From NCBI GenBank assembly GCA_031282925.1, contig JAITCT010000008.1, positions 1-6,674 on the forward strand: a DNA stretch of 6,674 bases, read 5' to 3'. Shown piece by piece: positions 1 through 4,925 of the stretch. A model generated the notes under the pieces. The model saw only the letters and a program-made list of their open reading frames with translations, had not been told where the DNA came from and ran no database searches. The DNA is from Dysgonamonadaceae bacterium (GTDB lineage Bacteria > Bacteroidota > Bacteroidia > Bacteroidales > Azobacteroidaceae). Both the position numbers and the translations under genes were made by a program. Positions within the stretch are counted from its first letter, which is position 1; every line of letters starts with the position of its first letter.

Positions 1-132
1 AGAGTAATGAAAGGGAAATGGCTCGGGCCACAGGACCATACCGGCGCTGACACGCTCCTCTATGCAACGAACAGGGCGTTGGCGGCAATCGGGAAAGAGG
101 TGAAAATTAACTGCGCGCATAATGCTGCTTAA
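1..132 (+). CDS. C-terminal end of an unrecognised protein (partial)
   Basis: An open frame enters from the left edge in frame 1 and reads 43 codons to a TAA at 130-132. The visible end runs from KGKWLGPQDHTGADT to a short alanine-rich stretch (YATNRALAAIGKEV), probably one amphipathic helix, and finishes INCAHNAA. I do not recognise the family and no domain can be assigned from so short a tail. The stretch is clearly GC-richer than the AT-rich DNA that follows it, which fits coding sequence ending at 132. It points towards the minus-strand cluster (tail-to-tail). A competing minus-strand frame (ATG at 120) is also open but has no leader or recognisable protein, so I prefer the plus strand, without certainty. 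Confidence 0.4.
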   Translation, partial: RVMKGKWLGPQDHTGADTLLYATNRALAAIGKEVKINCAHNAA

Positions 133-134
133 TT

Positions 135-218
135 ATGAAAAGTTACTTATCATCAAAAAATACGTATATTGCAACGGTTTTTATAACTATGGTCATTCTA
201 TTTGTTTTTATGCGTTAG
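135..218 (+). CDS. 27-residue single-pass membrane micro-ORF
   Basis: An ATG two bases after the preceding stop opens a 27-codon frame ending in TAG at 216-218. The peptide starts MKSYLSSKN, a polar and basic N-terminus, continues with about 17 hydrophobic residues (TYIATVFITMVILFVFM) and ends in a single Arg. That is the layout of a one-helix inner-membrane peptide. The 2-nt spacing to the upstream stop would suit translational coupling. No strong Shine-Dalgarno is visible, and the DNA is AT-rich, which makes chance hydrophobic frames common (Phe, Ile and Leu codons). It could also be the 5' stub of a longer membrane protein cut off by a stop. The frame is seen; expression is unproven. Confidence 0.3.
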   Translation: MKSYLSSKNTYIATVFITMVILFVFMR

Positions 219-244
219 GATACATAATTATTAACGGAATGACC
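191..244 (+). terminator. Candidate terminator or RNA structure in the convergent gap
   Basis: GGTCATTC (191-198) is matched by its exact reverse complement GAATGACC (237-244). Immediately inside on the 3' side, TAACG (232-236) pairs with CGTTA (213-217), so 13 base pairs can stack with a bulge. The plus strand continues with TTTTAT, a weak U-run. It lies between the plus-strand gene end and the minus-strand cluster end, where a transcription stop is expected. The long loop and short U-run make it a weak intrinsic terminator, and the start of it overlaps the end of the micro-ORF. Confidence 0.2.
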
Positions 245-316
245 TTTTATTCAGTATTTAAATTGGGAAAATATTATTAGCAACTTGAATTAAATATATA
301 AAATATCCTTTTCATG

Positions 317-1132
317 TTAGTTCTTTTTAATAAATACAATAACCGGATTATCCTGTGAATCCATAAACTTCAATTCATTGTTTGAAATATCGAATTTCAC
401 AACATCTCTTATGTGGTCGCTAAAAGCCCTTCCCCATTCATCTTCTGCAATTCGGGTTCCACCATAACTTTTGATATTGATTCGTTGATGTTCCGCTATC
501 TCAAATCCAATTGAAATCTCATTGTAGAAAGTATGACCTCCCATAGTTCCCTGCATGGCATTCGGGATTTTTATTAAAATATCTGAATACACATTATTTT
601 TAGGCGGTGAACCGATATTTGTTAATATGCCTGAGATACTTATCATTTTTACTTCCCACGTGCCATTTATCGGATTTATAAGTTCCGGATACGGATTAAA
701 AAATAAATAATCCGTTTCGTTGTAATACAGTTTTAATGTGCCTTCCCGAAGGTCAAAAGAACGAACCGCCTTTAAGGATTCCATAAAAAGATTGCCATCC
801 AGTTCGCCGATTTTAGTTCCTCCGAGATTTGTGATAAGGAAAGAGGATGTTTGGGCATTTATCTTATAATTTCCGGATATGTCATTTGCAGATGATCTTC
901 CCGCGAATGTGTTGTCATCTTTAAAGAGAAGCCAGTAGCGATTATCCGAATCCTGTTCGGGTGATTTTGCTTTTCCGCCCGTTACAATACTTGTCAGCTT
1001 CCATTTGACGTTCGTCAGTTTCACCTCGCCGTTCGGATTATCGGTTCCCTGTCCCGGCGTATTGTTTTTCGGGCAAGCCATGCCCATACTCACTGCAAGC
1101 ATGGAGAACAGGAAAAATTTCAGTGTTTTCAT
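317..1132 (-). CDS. Two-domain META/HslJ-like lipoprotein
   Basis: A 271-residue predicted lipoprotein. Residues 1-19 are a basic plus hydrophobic signal segment ending GMAC, with Cys20 in the place of the lipidated Cys of its paralogue. The lipobox is poor because -3 is Gly and -2 is Met. Residues 41-146 look like a META/HslJ fold: WKLTSIV, then FKDDNTFAGRSSANDISGNY, then GGTKIG, then an L-x-LYY strand. Residues 156-270 repeat the same order more loosely (GTWEVKMIS; GGTRIAEDEWGRAF; NNELKFMDS), so this is probably a tandem pair. META domains are small beta-barrel folds of mostly unknown role; HslJ itself is tied to novobiocin resistance in E. coli. It is the last gene of the minus-strand run, 48 nt after its paralogue, and shares its leader. 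Function is unknown; the family call rests on pattern recognition only. Confidence 0.8.
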   Translation of the reverse strand: MKTLKFFLFSMLAVSMGMACPKNNTPGQGTDNPNGEVKLTNVKWKLTSIVTGGKAKSPEQDSDNRYWLLFKDDNTFAGRSSANDISGNYKINAQTSSFLITNLGGTKIGELDGNLFMESLKAVRSFDLREGTLKLYYNETDYLFFNPYPELINPINGTWEVKMISISGILTNIGSPPKNNVYSDILIKIPNAMQGTMGGHTFYNEISIGFEIAEHQRINIKSYGGTRIAEDEWGRAFSDHIRDVVKFDISNNELKFMDSQDNPVIVFIKKN

Positions 1133-1146
1133 CTCTATATATCCTT
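1133..1146 (-). promoter_or_regulatory. Shared translation leader, copy 1
   Basis: Read on the minus strand this is AAGGATATATAGAG, directly before the ATG at 1132. It contains an AAGGA Shine-Dalgarno-like core 9 nt from the start codon. The same 14 bases precede the gene starting at 1879, and a one-base variant precedes the one starting at 2065. It also supports the choice of start codon. Confidence 0.55.
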
Positions 1147-1180
1147 CTTTATTATTCAGTATTATCCACTTTTTTATCTC

Positions 1181-1879
1181 TCAAACGGTTTTAATTGTTA
1201 AAGAAACATCTTTGGAAGCCAATTTTTCGGCATAGATAGCCCAAAAATAATGATACCCTATAGCCCACCAGCAGGCAGTACATTTTTTGACTTCTATATC
1301 CAACCTGCTTTTTTGTTCGTTTGACGGTGTGTCCGGCGTTACTTGTTCCCACAGGCATACGGAGTTTCCATGTGGCAATGGTTTATAAGACAAATACTTT
1401 TTTTTACTGTCATAATAAATTTTCAATTCGCCTTCGCTGTACTCGTAGGTGTCAATTGTATGAAGAGCATTGTAAAACAGGGCGACATTGTTATTTTCTC
1501 CATCCCAAATCTTTGTCATCCCAAGCATTTTTATATTTGATGGAGTTACAGCAAAGCGCAATTCATTCAATATTGATCGCCCTGTTGCTGTAGTATCCGA
1601 ATTAAATACAAGCGTATAACATTTATTACACTCCTTCGGCTCCGGTTCTACGGATTTGCCTGTTTGCATATCTACGAGTGCGGCTAATTTCCATTGAGTT
1701 CCCGTCAGTTGCATCTCGCCGTTCACTCCGGCAACTACCCCTTCGCCGGGTAATTTACTTTTCAGCAAATCCTGTCCATTCGAATTATCTGTTCCCTGTC
1801 CCGGCATATCGTTTTCCGAGCAAGCCGCGACCATACCCAAAGTAAGCATGGCCAAGAGGAATAATTTCAGTGTTTTCAT
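1181..1879 (-). CDS. META/HslJ-like lipoprotein, single domain, aromatic Cys-rich tail
   Basis: A 232-residue predicted lipoprotein, paralogue of the gene downstream. The signal segment ends MVAAC with Cys20, a good lipobox. The next residues, SEND, are partly acidic, which in Bacteroidota can favour surface export of lipoproteins. Residues 21-55 are a Gly/Asn-rich linker. Residues 59-167 look like one META/HslJ domain (TQWKLAALVD; CYTLVFNSDTTATGRS; GMTKIW; EGELKIYYDSKKKYL). The tail (about 190-232) does not match the second domain of its neighbour. It is unusually aromatic, with CTACWW then YHYFWAIYAEKL, and has a CxxC at 200-203; another CxxC lies at 84-87. It starts 18 nt after the preceding ORF. 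Against its paralogue it carries 19 extra residues after the shared PGQGTDN-x-NG motif. Substrate and partner are unknown. Confidence 0.8.
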   Translation of the reverse strand: MKTLKLFLLAMLTLGMVAACSENDMPGQGTDNSNGQDLLKSKLPGEGVVAGVNGEMQLTGTQWKLAALVDMQTGKSVEPEPKECNKCYTLVFNSDTTATGRSILNELRFAVTPSNIKMLGMTKIWDGENNNVALFYNALHTIDTYEYSEGELKIYYDSKKKYLSYKPLPHGNSVCLWEQVTPDTPSNEQKSRLDIEVKKCTACWWAIGYHYFWAIYAEKLASKDVSLTIKTV

Positions 1880-1893
1880 CTCTATATATCCTT
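1880..1893 (-). promoter_or_regulatory. Shared translation leader, copy 2
   Basis: Identical on the minus strand to the 14-nt leader before the downstream paralogue (AAGGATATATAGAG), and abutting the ATG at 1879. Together with four more bases it makes up the whole 18-nt gap to the stop of the upstream ORF, so translation here is likely coupled or relies on this site. Identity continues into the coding sequence (ATGAAAACACTGAAATT), which marks a duplication of the gene start. Confidence 0.55.
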
Positions 1894-1897
1894 ATTT

Positions 1898-2065
1898 TTA
1901 TTTCGTTAAAATCATCTTTTTCGTATCAAGCTGAACGGGTTGGGACTGTTTTGTTGCAGTGCAGCGCCGTTGCGCGCGGTTATCGGGCAATTCATCCGGG
2001 AAATCATTGCATGAAGATGCAAACAGGCCTGTAAACAATATCGGTATGTATCTGTAATTTTTCAT
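1898..2065 (-). pseudogene. Short lipoprotein-like ORF ending in a scrambled T9SS sorting-domain remnant
   Basis: An intact 55-codon frame. Residues 1-18 form a lipoprotein signal (MKNYRYIPILFTGLFASS) followed by Cys19 and an acidic NDFPDELPDN. From residue 32 the DNA is a damaged copy of a type A sorting domain. Bases 1932-1968 match 5145-5181 of the fibre gene at 35 of 37 positions; they are the stretch that encodes ALQQN-x-PNPF there. Bases 1898-1928 match 4924-4954 at 28 of 31; they encode the last residues TKKMILTK. The roughly 190 nt between these blocks in the fibre gene are replaced by three bases, so the PNPF part is now read in the wrong frame while TKKMILTK is in frame with the signal peptide. 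I read this as the relic of a secreted protein gene after internal deletion and rearrangement. A functional mini-lipoprotein cannot be excluded, since the frame and leader are intact. Confidence 0.6.
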
Positions 2066-2079
2066 TTCTATATATCCTT
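2066..2079 (-). promoter_or_regulatory. Shared translation leader, copy 3
   Basis: On the minus strand AAGGATATATAGAA precedes the ATG at 2065, one base different from the two other copies. It also shares the upstream ATA, giving ATAAGGATATATAGA in this copy and in the one before 1879. It argues that the short ORF was, or still is, translated. Confidence 0.5.
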
Positions 2080-2203
2080 ATTTATTTAATATGATGTGGA
2101 CGCCTCACCGTTTCACCGTTCACCATCCGGTTCAAAGTATTCTGTGTTTACTACTTCTACCTCATTCCCATTTGAGAGCCGAGCTGTACTTCAAACAAAA
2201 TTA
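2080..2203 (-). other. Intergenic gap, possibly decayed coding sequence
   Basis: No intact gene, clear promoter or terminator is visible between the peptidase stop and the third leader. On the minus strand two frames read protein-like but broken pieces: FEVQLGSQMGMR then stop, and NEVEVVNTEYFEPDGER then stop. Near the leader, short direct repeats of TCACCGT occur at 2105-2111 and 2113-2119. This may be gene debris joined to the adjacent sorting-domain remnant, or simply spacer. Confidence 0.25.
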
Positions 2204-4036
2204 TTATTTCAATAAAATTTCCCCATACGTGTTGTCAAATATAGCTCCCAATTGAATATCCAGATTATCGTAACTTCCCAACAATATTTTCCCGTTATTG
2301 GTGATTGTCAATTCGCTGCCACTTTGCGCAATAATATTTCCATCGTCAATCGTTCCACCCGAAAGGATTATTTTGCCGCCATTCTGAATAGTTATTTTAT
2401 GTGCTTGCACAAAAACCGTAGCGGTTATGGTCAGGGTAGCGCCGGATTGAATAACCAGGTTCTTGCATACGGTTCTGTTTGTATTCCATGTTTGTGAGGT
2501 CGTAATATTTTCGGACAGTGGCGTAATTGCTTCGCAGTTTCCGTATTCGTCCATAGGTCCCAAATAGGGATTGGAGTCGTCGCCATCCGGTTCGTCGGGC
2601 GCGCACGATGGACAGTGCGCCGGTTTAGGCCCGATACCCCAGAAATAATAACCATCGCTGTCGCGGTCTTCGCATACAATATCGGCGTTGGTGTAGTTGT
2701 GACTGGTGATAGGTGACAATGGTATTACCGAACTTGACAATTGATTGATGTCACTAATTACATATAAGTATCCGCCATCACTTCCCCACGAACTTCCCCA
2801 ACTATTTTTAAATATCCAATATGTTTCTCCTATTCGAGGATCATCAGCACCTATTGTAATGGAAATATTATAGCCGCCCGAAGTTCCAATATATACAACA
2901 TCCCCTGCTTGTACTGTTCCAAAGCCAACTAAAGTCATGGCATGCGCCCAAGCTCCTATTCGTCCTCCTATAACTCCTTTTTGAATGATCCGTTTTTTTA
3001 ATTCAGTAACAGGGTCAGGATAAGAACTTGAATAAAATATTTGCTTTCCTGCTATTTTTATGTTCTCAGCAGGATTACTACATTTATCACTGCATGGTGG
3101 ATTACTTGCATAACCATTCGGAAAACATGTTTCATTAACAACTCCATTTGTAATGATATAATCCAATGCAGTACCACTCCATCCTCCACTATTACAAGTG
3201 CTTCCCGTACATGAAATTATTTGTTGCTCAGATAAGTCCAAATCTATTTTTCGATTATAATAAAGATTTACTAATCCCTCAACTGCACCAATAGCCCCAT
3301 AAGCCCAACAAGTACCACAAGGATTTTGATTCTTTACGGAAGTATTCCAATTCCTTCCATGTCTGTTTCTCCAATCAAATTTAGAAATCATTGTTGATGT
3401 TCTACTTGTCGTAGTTGTCCGATTAGGTTGCATACCATTTTCTTCCATGATTTCAAAAATTCCTCCTACATAATATTCAACGCCCTGTAAATCCGGTACA
3501 CTACCGCCAAACAACCCTTTCTTTTCTTCAAAACTCATTTGAGACACAGGAGTTTCACCTGCCACCCAAAGCGCATTTTGATTGCGAAGATTGTTGTTTA
3601 TTAAAGCAATTCTATCGTTTTTTTCCTGTTGTTGAGTTACTGCAGATACGTCAACCGACAAATTTCTCAATTCGGCATTTTTTATCTCTACCCGAACTTT
3701 TGTCAATGCAAGATGAGATGGGATATTAACCGTTTCCATTGCCACACTGCTGAAATTATCTATCCCATTGACTGCAACCAACGGAGAGCTTTCATACATT
3801 AATAAATCATAACCGTAATCATCAGAAAGCAATATTCTGACATATCCCGATTTTGAAGAAAAAACAACTTGTCCCGAAGCAATTATGGTTTTAGAACTGA
3901 TACTGTTCCCTTGAATAGTTGTAAGCAATGTATCTTGAGTAATGGTATTATTGACCGATACAAGCATTTGTGCGGATAATGACAAAGAACTCACCCAAAG
4001 TAATGCAAAAACGGATAATAAACTTTTCATGTTCAT
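2204..4036 (-). CDS. Secreted papain-family (C1A) cysteine peptidase with beta-solenoid C-terminus
   Basis: A 610-residue secreted thiol peptidase. A signal peptide ends near residue 22 (SLSLSA/Q); Met3 is an equally good start. Residues 23 to about 215 are a beta-rich N-terminal and pro-region, including FEEKKGLFGGSVPDLQGVEYY. Residues 216-430 are the papain fold: oxyanion Gln237, nucleophile Cys243 in NPCGTCWAYG, LSEQQIISC, catalytic His365 in AHAMTLVGFG, and Asn411 in YWIFKNSWGSSWG. All catalytic residues are present, so it should be active. The His-Asn distance is 46 residues against 16 in papain, so a loop is inserted. Residues 454-501 are Asp-rich (DRDSDGYYFWG...DGDDSNP) like MopE-type metal-binding repeats, probably calcium or metal bound. 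Residues 515-610 form a repetitive Thr/Ile/Gly strand pattern typical of a beta-solenoid. No canonical T9SS sorting domain is seen. It follows the preceding gene by 6 nt in the same operon. Substrates are unknown. Confidence 0.9.
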   Translation of the reverse strand: MNMKSLLSVFALLWVSSLSLSAQMLVSVNNTITQDTLLTTIQGNSISSKTIIASGQVVFSSKSGYVRILLSDDYGYDLLMYESSPLVAVNGIDNFSSVAMETVNIPSHLALTKVRVEIKNAELRNLSVDVSAVTQQQEKNDRIALINNNLRNQNALWVAGETPVSQMSFEEKKGLFGGSVPDLQGVEYYVGGIFEIMEENGMQPNRTTTTSRTSTMISKFDWRNRHGRNWNTSVKNQNPCGTCWAYGAIGAVEGLVNLYYNRKIDLDLSEQQIISCTGSTCNSGGWSGTALDYIITNGVVNETCFPNGYASNPPCSDKCSNPAENIKIAGKQIFYSSSYPDPVTELKKRIIQKGVIGGRIGAWAHAMTLVGFGTVQAGDVVYIGTSGGYNISITIGADDPRIGETYWIFKNSWGSSWGSDGGYLYVISDINQLSSSVIPLSPITSHNYTNADIVCEDRDSDGYYFWGIGPKPAHCPSCAPDEPDGDDSNPYLGPMDEYGNCEAITPLSENITTSQTWNTNRTVCKNLVIQSGATLTITATVFVQAHKITIQNGGKIILSGGTIDDGNIIAQSGSELTITNNGKILLGSYDNLDIQLGAIFDNTYGEILLK

Positions 4037-4042
4037 AATATT

Positions 4043-4912
4043 CTATTTTTTAATAAACTTAAATACCGAAACTTGCTCATCCATATCATACACTTTAAGT
4101 AAATATATCCCTTTTGAAAAAGAACTTACATTAATTATATCTTTATCGGTTTGACTATAAACTTTTTTCCCTAAATTATCAAAGATTTCAATTCGTAATA
4201 TAGCATTGTTCAAGCAAGATATATTTAATATATCACCAACGGGATTGGGAAAAATGCCACAATCCTTCATCTCTATTGGTTGCACAGAGGTAATATTTTC
4301 ATGGCTATACTTCAATTCATTATTTTGGTAATAGTCTAATAGTAAAGTATGGATTGAGCCATCTAAACCTAACCCTAAACACGGATATAAAATACCACCT
4401 AAACTGCCTACATCCTCAATCCACGTATCAATTACATAGTCATACGAATAATCGGTTATCTGCAAACGCTTTTTTTTAACTCCATTGATTTCAATCCTAT
4501 CACTCTTTTTTACCTCCAACAATCGTGTTTCTTGCGACAGCCCAATGGGGTGCTCAAACGTCATCCCTTCTTCCAACGAAAAATCATATAATAAATATTC
4601 CGTTTCGGAATTAGCAGGAATAAAATATGTTTTTTTGTCTTGTTCTCTGATTAATCCTTCATATTTAATATTTTCGTATAATTTGTCTTCACACGAAAAT
4701 ACTTTCTTATAGGAATAACCTGTTACAATTGAGTCTCCGTCAAAATAGACATACCACGTCCAACCGGGACATTCCGGACAAACATTCTGACGCTGTATAA
4801 CCCATAAATTGTTGCCATTAACAATCGTATTGTCATTCGTTTGTCCGGCAATTGTTTGTGTCCGGCTTATTATCATAAATAACAACAGTAAGTAGCCTGT
4901 TATTTTTTTCAT
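4043..4912 (-). CDS. Secreted protein of unknown function with T9SS type A sorting domain
   Basis: I chose the ATG at 4912 (289 residues) over a GTG at 4915, because the perfect Shine-Dalgarno GGAGG lies 6 nt before the ATG but only 3 nt before the GTG. A signal peptide runs to about residue 23 (MKKITGYLLLLFMIISRTQTIAG). The body (about 35-205) resembles an uncharacterised Bacteroidales secreted family: a WTWYVYFDGDSIV strand, YEGLIREQDKKTYFIP, EYLLYDFSLEEGMTF, then DTWIEDVGSLGG and a final strand NELKYSHEN. A CPEC motif lies near residue 45. The last 70 residues are a type A sorting domain (FPNPVGDILNIS...GKKVYSQ...GIYLLKVY...FKFIKK), which directs export by T9SS and anchoring or release at the surface. 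Its DNA is much more AT-rich than the upstream gene. The role of the body is not known. Confidence 0.85.
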   Translation of the reverse strand: MKKITGYLLLLFMIISRTQTIAGQTNDNTIVNGNNLWVIQRQNVCPECPGWTWYVYFDGDSIVTGYSYKKVFSCEDKLYENIKYEGLIREQDKKTYFIPANSETEYLLYDFSLEEGMTFEHPIGLSQETRLLEVKKSDRIEINGVKKKRLQITDYSYDYVIDTWIEDVGSLGGILYPCLGLGLDGSIHTLLLDYYQNNELKYSHENITSVQPIEMKDCGIFPNPVGDILNISCLNNAILRIEIFDNLGKKVYSQTDKDIINVSSFSKGIYLLKVYDMDEQVSVFKFIKK

Positions 4913-4917
4913 CACTC

Positions 4918-4925
4918 ACCTCCTT
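4918..4925 (-). promoter_or_regulatory. Perfect Shine-Dalgarno setting the start at 4912
   Basis: On the minus strand the sequence is TAAGGAGGTGAGTGATG, where TAA is the stop of the upstream gene. AAGGAGGT is a full anti-16S match and overlaps that stop codon, so ribosomes ending the fibre gene can reload at once. Strong Shine-Dalgarno sites are uncommon in Bacteroidota, and the two other genes of this block lack one. Confidence 0.75.

Noticed and set aside
1..120. Minus-strand open frame beginning with ATG at 120
   Set aside because: It has no ribosome site or recognisable protein, is rich in Arg, Cys and Pro as antisense frames often are, and competes with the plus-strand frame that ends cleanly at a stop followed by an AT-rich gap.
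1005..1593. Plus-strand frames antisense to the META lipoproteins (1005-1235, 1321-1593, 1343-1540)
   Set aside because: Shadows of the two lipoprotein genes; their products are Phe, Ile and Cys-rich with no signal or domain logic.
2132..2141. TACTTTG on the minus strand as a Bacteroides -7 box (TAnnTTTG)
   Set aside because: One spacer base is missing and no TTTG element lies at the expected upstream distance, so a promoter is not supported.
4913..4915. GTG start for the secreted protein at 4915
   Set aside because: Only 3 nt separate it from GGAGG, too close for a ribosome; the adjacent ATG at 4912 has a 6-nt spacing and gives a normal signal peptide.
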